The notes beneath the pieces were generated by a model. It did not search any database, was not told the DNA's origin, and saw only the letters and a list, made by a program, of their open reading frames with translations. Positions 45,501 through 54,842 of a stretch of DNA of 62,791 nt are shown here, in pieces; position 1 is the first letter of the stretch, and each line of letters opens with the position of its first letter. The DNA is taken from positions 1-62,791 of the forward strand of contig JAUZRN010000059.1 in assembly GCA_030950375.1 (NCBI GenBank), written 5' to 3'. A program made the position numbers and the translations under genes. This stretch comes from Rhodothermus sp. Its GTDB lineage: Bacteria > Bacteroidota > Rhodothermia > Rhodothermales > Rhodothermaceae.

Positions 45501-47183
45501 ATGGCGCATGATGAGTGCTTTCTGATTCTGGGAGGAGCTGGCCTGGTTGGCTCGCAGATCGTGCGGGAAGTAAGCCGCCAGCTACATCCCCGAAAAGTGA
45601 TCGTGGCGAGTCTGTTACGCCAGGAGGTCGAAGCACTGCTCGCAGAAGTGCGACAGGAATTTCCCCAGGTGGAATTTGTGGGCGAATGGGGCAATGTGTT
45701 TGTGCGTGAGGATTTTCGGGAATTGCCGCGCGAGCAGCTGCTGGGGAATCCTGATTATCGGGAAGCCCTGTATGAAGATCTCTTTGGCAATATCGATGCC
45801 GCCTACGAACGCTCGGTACTGGTGCGACTTGTTCGAGAGCACCGGCCCGATGTGATTGTGGACTGCATCAATACGGCCACAGCGCTCAGCTACCAGGAGG
45901 TGGAACCCCTAAGCCTCCGGACGCACGATGCCCTGCGGCAACTCGAGCAGGCGCCCGATGATCCGGCCGCCCGGGAGACGTTGAAGACCGATGTCGAAGT
46001 CCTGCTTATTTCACAGGCGGCTTTGCAGCTTATCCGGCATATCCGGATGCTCCACCGCGCCATGTGTGAGGTGGGCACGCGTGTCTATGTAAAGATCGGC
46101 ACGACGGGCACTGGCGGCATGGGACTCAACATTCCCTATACGCATAGCGAAGACCGGCCCAGCGTGCCGCTGATGATGAAGACGGCTATGGCGTTTGCCC
46201 ATACGGGGTTATTGTTTCTGATGGCTCGCACGCCGGGAGGACCACTGGTCAAGGAGGTGAAGCCCGCAGCCATGATCGGCTACCGGCGCGTGGCGCTTCA
46301 GCCGGTGCGGCGACGGGGACGACCACAGTTTGTCTATGAAGCTCGTCGCGAACCCCTCCAGGATCGTCTGGTGCTGCGTGAAGATGAATGCCGTTACCAG
46401 AAGCAGGGAGAGCTGGTAATGGCCGGGGTCGATACCGGTGAGAACGGCTTTTTTGCACGGGGTGAATTTGAAACCATCACGCACATCGGACAGATGGAAT
46501 TTCTCACGCCCGAGGAGATTGCCGAGCAGGTCGTCCTGGAAATCAAAGGCAGTAATACCGGTCACGACATCATCGCCGGTATCGACAGTAACGTGATGGT
46601 GCCCAGCTACCGGGCCGGGGTACTGCGCCATACCGCCCTGCGGCGATTGCGCCAGCTGGAACGAGAATCCAACGGACACAGCGTAGCCCTGGGACAACTG
46701 GGCCCCCCCGAGCTGTCCAAACTGCTCTACGAGGCGCATCTACTCAAGCTCAACTATAAAACGCTGACGGCCGTCTGCCAGACACCCGCTGAAGAGGTGG
46801 CGGAGACGCTCTTTCGCTTCCTGGAAGCTGAGACGACGTTGCGCAATCAGATCATTTCGATCGGGGTGCCTATTCTGGCGCCCGACGGCCAGCAGCTTAT
46901 CCGGGGACCTTTCATTAATATCCCCGAAAGCATCTACGATGAGGTGCCGGTTACGCCTGAAGACATTGACCGCTGGGCTCGTAAAGGATGGGTCGATCTG
47001 CGACCGGTTAACATACGCCGCTGGCAGGAACGTTTTACGCGGATGATGGCGGCCAAGCCATTCCTGCACACACAGGGGACGGCTTCCATTACCCGCACTA
47101 CCTACCTGCACGACACCATTGAGATCGGAGAGGTCGTGGCCTGGATTTTTGCCAACGAAGAGGGTGGATATCGCATCAAGTAA
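45501..47183 (+). CDS. Rossmann-fold NAD-dependent epimerase/dehydratase-like protein of unknown function
   Basis: A 560-residue protein that opens with a dinucleotide-binding motif LILGGAGLVGSQIVREV (residues 7-23), then RPDVIVDCINTATALSY, typical of extended SDR folds. Later sections (YVKIGTTGTGGMGLNIPYTHSED and VMAGVDTGENGFFARGEFE) look enzyme-like but match no family I can name. It is twice the usual SDR length, so a large C-terminal domain of unknown role is present. It is last in a three-gene operon with the hydratase and E1. Confidence 0.72.
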   Translation: MAHDECFLILGGAGLVGSQIVREVSRQLHPRKVIVASLLRQEVEALLAEVRQEFPQVEFVGEWGNVFVREDFRELPREQLLGNPDYREALYEDLFGNIDAAYERSVLVRLVREHRPDVIVDCINTATALSYQEVEPLSLRTHDALRQLEQAPDDPAARETLKTDVEVLLISQAALQLIRHIRMLHRAMCEVGTRVYVKIGTTGTGGMGLNIPYTHSEDRPSVPLMMKTAMAFAHTGLLFLMARTPGGPLVKEVKPAAMIGYRRVALQPVRRRGRPQFVYEARREPLQDRLVLREDECRYQKQGELVMAGVDTGENGFFARGEFETITHIGQMEFLTPEEIAEQVVLEIKGSNTGHDIIAGIDSNVMVPSYRAGVLRHTALRRLRQLERESNGHSVALGQLGPPELSKLLYEAHLLKLNYKTLTAVCQTPAEEVAETLFRFLEAETTLRNQIISIGVPILAPDGQQLIRGPFINIPESIYDEVPVTPEDIDRWARKGWVDLRPVNIRRWQERFTRMMAAKPFLHTQGTASITRTTYLHDTIEIGEVVAWIFANEEGGYRIK

Positions 47184-47196
47184 GGAGCGCCGCGTG

Positions 47197-47700
47197 TCAG
47201 AGCGGCTTGAAGTACTCAAAGGGTTGACGACAGGCTTCGCAGAAGAAGAGGGCCTTGCAGGCGGTCGAGCCGAAGGCGCTTGTCTGACGCGTCTGCTCTG
47301 AGCCACAGAAAGGACAGGGCACCGATGGCCTGTTGGATTCCACAAAAAATGGCAGGGGGATCAGGTCTGGGGCTTCTTCGGCACGTGGGGGAGGAGGCGC
47401 AATTCCATAGGCTCGAAGTTTTTCGCGGGCTTCGTCGGTCATCCAGTCCGTCGTCCAGGGCTCGCGAAACACTTTGTGCACGACCACCTGCTGGAATCCA
47501 CGAGCCTGCAAGGTGCGCACGATCTCACTTTCAATCGTGCGCATGGCGGGGCAGCCCGTATAGGTGGGCGTGATGTCGACATGTACGGTATCCTGCTCCA
47601 GACGCACATCCCGCACAATCCCCATCTCTACGATGTTCAGGACTGGAATCTCTGGATCCCGAACTTCCGTCAGTGCTTCCAGAATGTCGGCAGGCGTCAT
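47197..47700 (-). CDS. paaD: Phenylacetyl-CoA epoxidase maturation protein PaaD
   Basis: A 167-residue MIP18/DUF59-type Fe-S assembly protein needed for the PaaABC epoxidase. The N-terminal domain starts LTEVRDPEIPVLNIVEMGIVRDV, with PTYTGCPAMRTIE in the conserved Cys loop. The C-terminus adds a zinc-finger-like CPFCGS and CEACRQ pair. It is the last gene of paaA-B-C-D; 24 bases separate it from paaC. It is convergent with the 560-residue gene, 13 bases apart. Confidence 0.93.
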   Translation of the reverse strand: MTPADILEALTEVRDPEIPVLNIVEMGIVRDVRLEQDTVHVDITPTYTGCPAMRTIESEIVRTLQARGFQQVVVHKVFREPWTTDWMTDEAREKLRAYGIAPPPPRAEEAPDLIPLPFFVESNRPSVPCPFCGSEQTRQTSAFGSTACKALFFCEACRQPFEYFKPL

Positions 47701-47724
47701 GGTCGGTAGGGAAGGGTTTGACAG

Positions 47725-48507
47725 CTACCACTTGGCACCTGGGTAGGCCCGCTGGAGAAATTGCATCTCAGCGAGCAGGTAGCCCAGGTGCTCCGTATGA
47801 TGACCGCGTCGTCCTCCCGTCGCCATGTAGGGTGGATTTTCCGGAACCGTCAGGGTGGCCTCCTGGAGGGTGGTCGTGACCTGTGTATTCCATTTGGGAT
47901 AGAGGGCGGTCATGTCGGGCGCAATGTGGGCCTGCGTAAGGGTTTGCAGGGTATCATCCACTTCAAACAGCTCGCCTGTGTACATCCAGAGCTCGTCCAG
48001 CGCGGCCTGCGTCCGTCGATGACTTTCTTCGGTGCCGTCGCCCAGGCATCGGATCCATTCGCTGCTATGCCGCAGATGGTAGCGCATCTCTTTGAGCGCC
48101 TTTGCCGCAATGCCGGCCAGTGGTTCAAAAACGCTCTGTTGCAGCGCTTCGTAGAGCAGACAGGCGTAGGTTGCAAAGAGAAACTGACGCGTGATGGTAA
48201 AGGCAAAATCCCCACGGGGAAGCTCAACCAGCTGCACGTTGCGAAATTCGTAAGCATCCCGAAGGAAGGCCAGATCATCGGCTGTGCGGCCTTTGCCTTC
48301 GACCTGACCGGCCAGTGTCAGCAACGCCTCGGCATGTCCCAGACAGTCAAGTGCCAGGTTGGCCAGCGCAATGTCCTCTTCCAGGTACGGACCGTGCCCG
48401 CACCATTCCGAAAGGCGGTGGCCCAGAATCAGCGCATCGTCGCCCAGGCGCAGCAGGTATTCAAAAAGCGCCGGACGAATAGCGGCATCAAGGGTTTCGA
48501 GGTTCAT
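47725..48507 (-). CDS. paaC: Phenylacetyl-CoA epoxidase subunit PaaC
   Basis: Structural, ferritin-like partner of PaaA. The 260-residue protein starts MNLETLDAAIRPALFEYLLRLGDDALILGHRLSEWCGHGP, which I split here for length, and contains LEEDIALANLALDCLGHA and KEMRYHLRHSSEW. These lack a full diiron site as expected for PaaC. The start ATG 48507 is preferred over an upstream codon because it opens the conserved helix. Confidence 0.93.
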   Translation of the reverse strand: MNLETLDAAIRPALFEYLLRLGDDALILGHRLSEWCGHGPYLEEDIALANLALDCLGHAEALLTLAGQVEGKGRTADDLAFLRDAYEFRNVQLVELPRGDFAFTITRQFLFATYACLLYEALQQSVFEPLAGIAAKALKEMRYHLRHSSEWIRCLGDGTEESHRRTQAALDELWMYTGELFEVDDTLQTLTQAHIAPDMTALYPKWNTQVTTTLQEATLTVPENPPYMATGGRRGHHTEHLGYLLAEMQFLQRAYPGAKW

Positions 48508-48735
48508 GTTCGCAGCAGCACACATCCTGTTTTTGGACAATGGGCAGACCTCAACATCAACAACATGCAAACGCTACCATGCCCTCTTTCATGTTGCAAC
48601 AGCTTCCGGTAGACGGGTTAGCACCTGCTTGCACGACCCGCTGGCAGGGGCTCTGCCCTCCTGAAGGGGAAGGAAAGACATTCTTCCCCACGCCCCTTGC
48701 TGATCGCCGCATGAACGGAGAGGAGCCCCATGCTT

Positions 48736-49020
48736 TCAGATATTCTTTACCCCGTGCGGCACCTTGTAGAAAAGGGGGTGCCGATAGGGCTTGGTATCAG
48801 CCGGGTCGAAGAACGGCCCCTCATCGCCGGGCTGGGTAGCGTAGATAGCTTCGGTGGGAACTACCCAGATGCTGACCACGGGGCCCCGACGTGCATAGAC
48901 GTCGCGCGCGTGTTGCAGGGCCATCTCGGCGTGCGGGGCCCGTACACTCCCTACATGTTCGTGGGGGGCACCGGTGCGGGATTGCACGAATACCTCCCAC
49001 AGACGCAATCCGTTTTCCAT
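48736..49020 (-). CDS. paaB: Phenylacetyl-CoA epoxidase subunit PaaB
   Basis: A 94-residue small subunit: ENGLRLWEVFVQSRTGAPHEH, SVRAPHAEMALQHARDVY and SIWVVPTEAIYAT are typical, with DPADTKPYRHPLFYKVPHG at the C-terminus. The start is the ATG at 49020, one base after the paaA stop. An upstream frame extends into paaA and is not real. A 228-base gap to paaC is unusually long for this operon. Confidence 0.94.
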   Translation of the reverse strand: MENGLRLWEVFVQSRTGAPHEHVGSVRAPHAEMALQHARDVYARRGPVVSIWVVPTEAIYATQPGDEGPFFDPADTKPYRHPLFYKVPHGVKNI

Positions 49021-49021
49021 A

Positions 49022-49987
49022 TCATTCCTGACTGATTGCTGCAACAGGTTGGGCAGCACGTTGCTGACGTTTACGGGCGTAGGCCTGTACCGCTTCGCGC
49101 ACCCAGGCGCCTTCTTCATGGGCTTTGCGACGGGCGCGTAGCCGTTCACGATTGCAGGGACCGTGACCCCGAATGACCCGCCAGAATTCTTCCCAGTCGA
49201 TGGGGCCGATCAGCCAGTTACCGGTTTTTTCGTCGTAGCGCAGTTCCGGATCTGGAATTGTCATGCCCAGGGCCAGCACCTGCGGCACCGTAATGTTAAT
49301 GAAATGCTGACGCAGCTCGTCGTTTGTTTTACGTTTGACTTTCCAGCGCAGTAGTTCGGCACTGTTGGGCGACTGATCGTCCGGCGGGCCAAACATCATG
49401 AGCGTAGGCCACCACCAGCGGTTGATGGCGTCCTGCAACATCTGGCGCTGCTCCGGGGTACCCCGCGCCAGCGTTACGCAGATCTCGTAGCCCTGGCGTT
49501 TATGGAAGGCTTCTTCCTTACAGATGCGAATCATGGCGCGGGCATAAGGACCATAGGATGTCTTGGCCAGCATTGTCTGGTTGACAATGGCCGCACCGTC
49601 CACGAACCAGCCGATGACACCTACGTCGGCCCAGGTGAGTGTGGGGTAGTTGAAAATGTTCGAGTACTTGGCCCGCCCTTCAAGCAGATCCTGAATGAGC
49701 TGGTAGCGATCAACACCCAGCGTTTCAGTGGCGCTGTAGAGATAAAGCCCGTGACCGGCTTCGTCCTGCACTTTGGCCAGCAGCGCCATCTTACGGCGCA
49801 GGTTGGGCGCGCGCGTAATCCAGTTCCCTTCGGGCAACATGCCCACAATCTCCGAATGGGCATGCTGCGACATCATACGAATAAGCTGGCGTCGGTAGCG
49901 CTCAGGCATCCAGTCGCGCGGCTCAATCTTTTCGCCCGCGTTGATGCGTTCTTGGAACGTTTCCAGCAGTCTGGCTTCGTTGTCCAT
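49022..49987 (-). CDS. paaA: Phenylacetyl-CoA epoxidase catalytic subunit PaaA
   Basis: Diiron oxygenase subunit that, with PaaB, C and a reductase, adds oxygen to phenylacetyl-CoA to give the 1,2-epoxide. The 321-residue ferritin-like protein has iron-ligand motifs in [17 protein letters not shown] (ExxH) and [13 protein letters not shown] (second ExxH). Ending [19 protein letters not shown] is typical. It is first in paaA-B-C-D, and a cre-like palindrome lies 33 bases upstream. Confidence 0.96.
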   Translation of the reverse strand: MDNEARLLETFQERINAGEKIEPRDWMPERYRRQLIRMMSQHAHSEIVGMLPEGNWITRAPNLRRKMALLAKVQDEAGHGLYLYSATETLGVDRYQLIQDLLEGRAKYSNIFNYPTLTWADVGVIGWFVDGAAIVNQTMLAKTSYGPYARAMIRICKEEAFHKRQGYEICVTLARGTPEQRQMLQDAINRWWWPTLMMFGPPDDQSPNSAELLRWKVKRKTNDELRQHFINITVPQVLALGMTIPDPELRYDEKTGNWLIGPIDWEEFWRVIRGHGPCNRERLRARRKAHEEGAWVREAVQAYARKRQQRAAQPVAAISQE

Positions 49988-50019
49988 AGGGCACCGAATT
50001 TTTGTGGCGGCAATTCTTT

Positions 50020-50033
50020 TGAAACCGCTTCCA
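50020..50033. promoter_or_regulatory. cre-like palindrome upstream of paaA
   Basis: On the minus strand TGGAAGCGGTTTCA, a near-perfect LacI/CcpA-type half-site pair centred on CG. It is related to, but not identical with, the AAGCGCTT sites before hutU, paaJ and the hydratase, with one base changed in the core. It lies 33-46 bases before the paaA start. Confidence 0.45.
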
Positions 50034-50242
50034 GCACAAATTAAAACAACTTTCTTTCCACCTTCAAGCAGCTTTCAAGTCAACGGTAAGGCTTGTATAG
50101 AGGTTCCGTTCTCGTAAAACAAAGGGGGCGTTGCGTGAGGGACGCTGCGGTGGTACTTTTACAGGCCGGATCAGGTCATCCTGAGCTGCGTTTGCCGTTA
50201 GCAAGCAACTTACCATCCATCTGGACGACACCCGAACAGACG

Positions 50243-52939
50243 ATGGCAGCCAATCGGCCGGAAAGGCAGGTGGGGCAGACGCCGCTCATGCGGCAGTATT
50301 ACAGGATCAAGTCCCGCTATCCGAACGCCATCTTACTGTTTCGGATGGGGGACTTTTACGAGACGTTCGATGAGGATGCGCATATCGTCAGCCGCGTACT
50401 GGGTATTACGCTGACGAAGCGGGCCAACGGTCAGGCTGCCGACGTGCCGCTGGCCGGTTTTCCACATCATGCGCTGGATAATTACTTGCCCAAGCTGGTC
50501 CGGGCAGGCTATCGGGTAGCGATCTGCGAGCAACTTGAGGATCCCAAGTATGCTCGGAAAGTCGTCAAGCGCGATGTGGTCGAAGTGGTCACGCCGGGGG
50601 TCTCGTTTCATGAGCAGCTACTTGATCCTAAGCGGGCCAACTATCTGGCGGCGGTTGTCTGGGGCACCGAGCGAAGCGAACGGGATCGTATTGGCTTTGC
50701 CTTTCTGGATGCTTCAACCGGGGAGTTTTCCGTAACAGAGGTATCGGCGCACCGTTTGGAGGACCTGTTGCAGACGATTCAGCCAGCTGAGGTGCTGGTC
50801 GACAAAAACCAGCGCAATCGGTTGCAGCAGATTCGGGGCCTTTCGTTTGTGATTACCCCTCAGGAAGACTGGGTGTTTAGCTTTGATTATGCCTATGAGG
50901 TGCTACTCCGGCACTTTAAGACGCATTCGCTCAAAGGCTTTGGGGTCGACGACCTGCGACTGGGTATCCGGGCAGCCGGGGCGGCCCTGCACTATCTGGG
51001 CGAGACGCAGAAAGGCCGGTTGCCGCATGTGCGCCGGCTTACGCGCTACGCTACCGACGAATACATGGTGCTTGATCCGCAGACGAGGCGTAATCTGGAG
51101 CTGGTTGCCTCTCTGCAGGATGGTACACGGGAAGGTTCGCTCGTACAGATCCTTGACGAGACGCTCACGCCGATGGGGGGGCGTCTGCTTCGACGTTGGC
51201 TACTACGGCCCCTCAAAAACGTGCGGCAGATCGAAAAACGCCTGGATGCGGTCGAGGCCCTCGTGCGGGACCGACGGTTGCGTGAGCGCCTGCGCGAAGA
51301 ACTCCGTCAGGTAGGTGATCTGGAACGGCTGGCTGCCCGCGTTTGCACCGGCCGCGCTTCCCCGCGCGACCTGATGCACCTGCGGTTGACGCTCGAACAG
51401 ATCCCACCTGTCAAGCAGGCCCTGGCGGGTGTGTCCTGCGACACGCTGCGTCGGTTGGCCGAACAGCTTATGCTCTGCACTCAGGTTGTCGAACGCATCC
51501 GTCAGGCGCTGGTCGACGATCCGCCTGCCGCGTTAAGCGACGGAGGCGTCATTCGCGAGGGCTTCAGCTCCGAACTGGACGAGCTACGTGAGATTGCGCG
51601 TTCGGGCAAGGATTTCATTGCCCGCTTGCAGCAGAAAGAAATCGAGCGGACGGGGATTCCATCGCTCAAGGTGGGCTTCAACAAGGTGTTCGGGTACTAC
51701 ATTGAGGTTACCAATGCACACCGCGATAAAATCCCACCCCACTACATTCGCAAGCAAACGCTGGTCAACGCCGAACGCTACATCACACCAGAGCTGAAAG
51801 AGTACGAGGAAAAAATTCTTTCGGCCGAGGAAAAGATCGCCAGTCTGGAGGCTGAGCTGTTTAACCGGCTACGCCTGGAAGTGGCCGAGACTACGGCTGA
51901 GCTGCAGCTCAATGCCTCGCTCCTGGCCATGCTGGATGTCTTCTGCAGCCTGGCCGAGGTGGCCGAGCGCTACAACTACACGCGGCCGGAGCTGCACGAG
52001 GGCATGGAGCTACTTATCGAAGAAGGACGCCATCCGGTTGTCGAGCGCACGCTACCACCTGGTGAGCCTTTTATCCCGAACGACATCTACTTGGACACGC
52101 ACACGCAGCAGATCCTGATCATCACGGGACCGAACATGGCGGGCAAGAGCGTGGTGCTGCGTCAGACTGGCCTGATTGTATTGCTGGCGCAGATCGGCTC
52201 GTTCGTGCCGGCTCGCCGCGCGCGCATCGGCATTGTCGATCGCATCTTCACCCGGGTAGGTGCTTCGGACAATCTGGCTGCTGGTGAGAGCACGTTTCTC
52301 GTCGAAATGAACGAGACGGCCAACATCCTCAACAATGCTACGCCACGCTCCCTGATTCTACTCGACGAGGTCGGACGGGGTACTTCGACCTTCGATGGGC
52401 TGTCGATTGCCTGGGCACTTGTCGAGTATTTGCACGAGACGCCTTCGGTGGCTGCCCGCACGCTCTTTGCCACGCATTATCATGAGCTGAACGAGCTGGC
52501 CGAGCGCTTCCCGCGCGTGAAGAACTTCCGTGTGCAGGTGGAAGAACACGATGGAAAAATCATCTTTCTGCACAAGCTGGTCCCGGGCGGCGCAGACCAT
52601 TCCTACGGCATTGAGGTTGCTCGCATGGCCGGCTTGCCCGAACCGGTCATTAGCCGGGCCCGTGAGATTCTGCACCATCTGGAGGCGCAGCATCTGGTTG
52701 TGGAGGCACCGGCCGGTGATGGAGAGCCGGTCCGGACGATACGTTCGGCCCGCGCTGCGCATATTCCGGCCGATACGTCAGCCTTCCAGCTTTCGCTGTT
52801 TGCGCAGCCTACGCCCGATCCAGTGGCCGAAGAACTCAAGGAACGGCTGTGCCAGCTCGATCCCAACCGGATAACACCCATCGAAGCATTACTGCTGCTT
52901 GACGAACTCAAACGGATCGTAGAGCGTCATGATTCGTGA
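50243..52939 (+). CDS. mutS: DNA mismatch repair protein MutS
   Basis: Recognises mispairs and small loops. The 898-residue protein has mismatch-binding domain I with LLFRMGDFYETFDEDA (Phe-x-Glu), connector and lever domains, and the ATPase domain: GPNMAGKSVVLRQTG (Walker A), STFLVEMNETANILNNAT, LILLDEVGRGTSTFDG (Walker B) and FATHYHELNEL. MutS1-type length. ATG 50243 (MAANRPERQVGQTPLMRQYY) opens domain I; an upstream frame is not similar. It overlaps the next gene by 11 bases. Confidence 0.97.
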   Translation: MAANRPERQVGQTPLMRQYYRIKSRYPNAILLFRMGDFYETFDEDAHIVSRVLGITLTKRANGQAADVPLAGFPHHALDNYLPKLVRAGYRVAICEQLEDPKYARKVVKRDVVEVVTPGVSFHEQLLDPKRANYLAAVVWGTERSERDRIGFAFLDASTGEFSVTEVSAHRLEDLLQTIQPAEVLVDKNQRNRLQQIRGLSFVITPQEDWVFSFDYAYEVLLRHFKTHSLKGFGVDDLRLGIRAAGAALHYLGETQKGRLPHVRRLTRYATDEYMVLDPQTRRNLELVASLQDGTREGSLVQILDETLTPMGGRLLRRWLLRPLKNVRQIEKRLDAVEALVRDRRLRERLREELRQVGDLERLAARVCTGRASPRDLMHLRLTLEQIPPVKQALAGVSCDTLRRLAEQLMLCTQVVERIRQALVDDPPAALSDGGVIREGFSSELDELREIARSGKDFIARLQQKEIERTGIPSLKVGFNKVFGYYIEVTNAHRDKIPPHYIRKQTLVNAERYITPELKEYEEKILSAEEKIASLEAELFNRLRLEVAETTAELQLNASLLAMLDVFCSLAEVAERYNYTRPELHEGMELLIEEGRHPVVERTLPPGEPFIPNDIYLDTHTQQILIITGPNMAGKSVVLRQTGLIVLLAQIGSFVPARRARIGIVDRIFTRVGASDNLAAGESTFLVEMNETANILNNATPRSLILLDEVGRGTSTFDGLSIAWALVEYLHETPSVAARTLFATHYHELNELAERFPRVKNFRVQVEEHDGKIIFLHKLVPGGADHSYGIEVARMAGLPEPVISRAREILHHLEAQHLVVEAPAGDGEPVRTIRSARAAHIPADTSAFQLSLFAQPTPDPVAEELKERLCQLDPNRITPIEALLLLDELKRIVERHDS

Positions 52940-53498
52940 TTTTCTGGGGGCCTATCCACGCTTTGATACCACTAATTTTATTGCGCCGAATGCTGTGGTT
53001 ATTGGGGATGTAACGCTGGAGCCTTATGCCAGCATCTGGTACGGCGCCGTCGTACGAGCCGACGTGAACTGGATTCGCATCGGCGAGGCTTCCAACATCC
53101 AGGATGGGGCGATCATTCACGTTACGCGCGGCACTGCTCCCACGCTGATAGGTCCCCGGGTAACCGTAGGCCATGGGGCCGTGCTGCATGGCTGTACCGT
53201 CGAAGCAAATGTGCTGATCGGGATCGGCGCGGTGGTGCTCGACGGTGCTATCATTGGACGCGATAGTCTGATCGGCGCACGGGCTCTCGTACCGCCTGGC
53301 ATGCAGGTGCCTCCGCGTTCGCTGGTGCTGGGGGTGCCCGGGCGTGTGGTGCGCACGCTTTCCGAGGAAGAAGTGGCGAGTATTGCCCGCTACGCGCAGA
53401 ACTACCTGGAGTATAGCGCCATCTATCGAGGTGAGGTTCGGCCCGAGCGTAATCCATTCTATGATCCACCGGAAACCGACGCTGGATCGCCGGGTTAG
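52929..53498 (+). CDS. Gamma-carbonic-anhydrase-like hexapeptide protein
   Basis: A 189-residue left-handed beta-helix protein. Repeats such as NAVVIGDVTLEPYASIWYGAVVR show the family and include the Arg-Asp pair. His ligands are in IIHVTRG and VGHGAVLHGC. It is a paralogue of PaaY at 38 kb but lies outside the paa operons. Enzymatic activity as a carbonic anhydrase is possible, not demonstrable. It begins within the mutS stop region. Confidence 0.88.
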   Translation: MIRDFLGAYPRFDTTNFIAPNAVVIGDVTLEPYASIWYGAVVRADVNWIRIGEASNIQDGAIIHVTRGTAPTLIGPRVTVGHGAVLHGCTVEANVLIGIGAVVLDGAIIGRDSLIGARALVPPGMQVPPRSLVLGVPGRVVRTLSEEEVASIARYAQNYLEYSAIYRGEVRPERNPFYDPPETDAGSPG

Positions 53499-53540
53499 CG
53501 CCGGGCCCTGCCATCAGACCAACCCGACCAAAGGAAGACC

Positions 53541-54842
53541 ATGCGCATCTTGGTGCTCGGAAGTGGCGGACGAGAACATGCGATCACCTGGGCCCTGGCG
53601 CAGAGTCCACAGCGCCCGCAGCTGTTTATTGCGCCGGGTAATCCCGGTACGGCCATGCTGGGCACGAACGTGCCGATAGCGGCTACCGACGCGGCCAATT
53701 TACGCAAGCTGGTGCGCGAGCAGGGGATCGAACTGGTCGTTGTCGGACCGGAACAGCCCCTGGTCGAGGGCGTGGCCGATGCGTTGCGGGCTGAGGGGGT
53801 ACGCGTTGTGGGACCGTCGGTAGCGGCTGCCCGCTTGGAAGGCAGCAAGGCGTTTGCCAAAGCTTTTATGCAGCGCCACGGTATTCCTACGGCGGCCTAC
53901 CGCACCTTTTCGGCTGAGCAACTGGGGGAAGCGCTGGCCTATGTTGACCGACACCCAGAGCCGCTTGTGGTCAAGGCCAGTGGTCTGGCTGCTGGCAAGG
54001 GGGCAATTGTGTGTGCAACGCGGGAAGAGGCGCGGCGAGCGTTGCGCTGGATGATGGAAGAGGGGGGGCTGGGTAAGGCCGGTAGCGAGGTGGTGATCGA
54101 AGCCTTTATGGAAGGTGAAGAAGCCAGCGTTTTTGCGCTGACTGACGGTCGCGACTATGTGCTGCTGGCTCCGGCTCAGGATCATAAGCGTATCGGTGAT
54201 GGGGACACCGGCCCCAACACGGGCGGCATGGGTGCCTATGCTCCGGCACCGGTAGTGACTGCAAGGGTGCTGGAGCAGGTGGCCCGTGAGATCGTGGAGC
54301 CCGTGCTGACCGGGATGGCTGATGAAGGACATCCGTACCAGGGAATACTGTACTGCGGGTTAATGATTACCGAGGAGGGGCCGAAAGTGGTTGAGTTCAA
54401 CTGTCGTCTGGGTGATCCTGAAGCCCAGGTAGTGCTGCCAGTGGCCGAAGTCGACTGGGTGGAGGTGTTCGATCGCGTGGCTTCGGGACAGGTGGCCGAC
54501 CTGGAGGTACCTCCGCCGCGGCGGGCTGCGGCCTGTGTGGTGCTGGCCGCTGAGGGCTATCCGGGGAGCTACCGTAAGGGAATGCCGATTGAGGGGCTGG
54601 AAGCAGTCGAAGCGTTGTCGGATGTGATCGTCTTTCAGGCTGGCACACGCCGCACCGAAGACGGACGGCTGGTTACGGCCGGCGGCCGGGTGCTGGGTAT
54701 AACCGCCGTGGCTGATACGCTGGCATCGGCTATCCATCGCGCCTACGAGGCCGTCGAAGCAATCCACTTCGAGGGCAAATACTTTCGCCGTGACATCGGC
54801 CAAAAAGGGCTGGCACGTCTGGCAGCGGCCGGCGCGCTATAG
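53541..54842 (+). CDS. purD: Phosphoribosylamine-glycine ligase
   Basis: ATP-grasp enzyme making GAR from phosphoribosylamine and glycine, the second step of purine synthesis. The 433-residue protein starts ILVLGSGGREHAITWAL; the ATP-grasp part has VKASGLAAGKGAIVC, EAFMEGEEASVFALTDG and APAQDHKRIGDGDTGPNTGG, and VVEFNCRLGDPEAQVVLP. Complete at both ends. The next gene appears to begin inside its last 53 bases. Confidence 0.96.
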   Translation: MRILVLGSGGREHAITWALAQSPQRPQLFIAPGNPGTAMLGTNVPIAATDAANLRKLVREQGIELVVVGPEQPLVEGVADALRAEGVRVVGPSVAAARLEGSKAFAKAFMQRHGIPTAAYRTFSAEQLGEALAYVDRHPEPLVVKASGLAAGKGAIVCATREEARRALRWMMEEGGLGKAGSEVVIEAFMEGEEASVFALTDGRDYVLLAPAQDHKRIGDGDTGPNTGGMGAYAPAPVVTARVLEQVAREIVEPVLTGMADEGHPYQGILYCGLMITEEGPKVVEFNCRLGDPEAQVVLPVAEVDWVEVFDRVASGQVADLEVPPPRRAAACVVLAAEGYPGSYRKGMPIEGLEAVEALSDVIVFQAGTRRTEDGRLVTAGGRVLGITAVADTLASAIHRAYEAVEAIHFEGKYFRRDIGQKGLARLAAAGAL

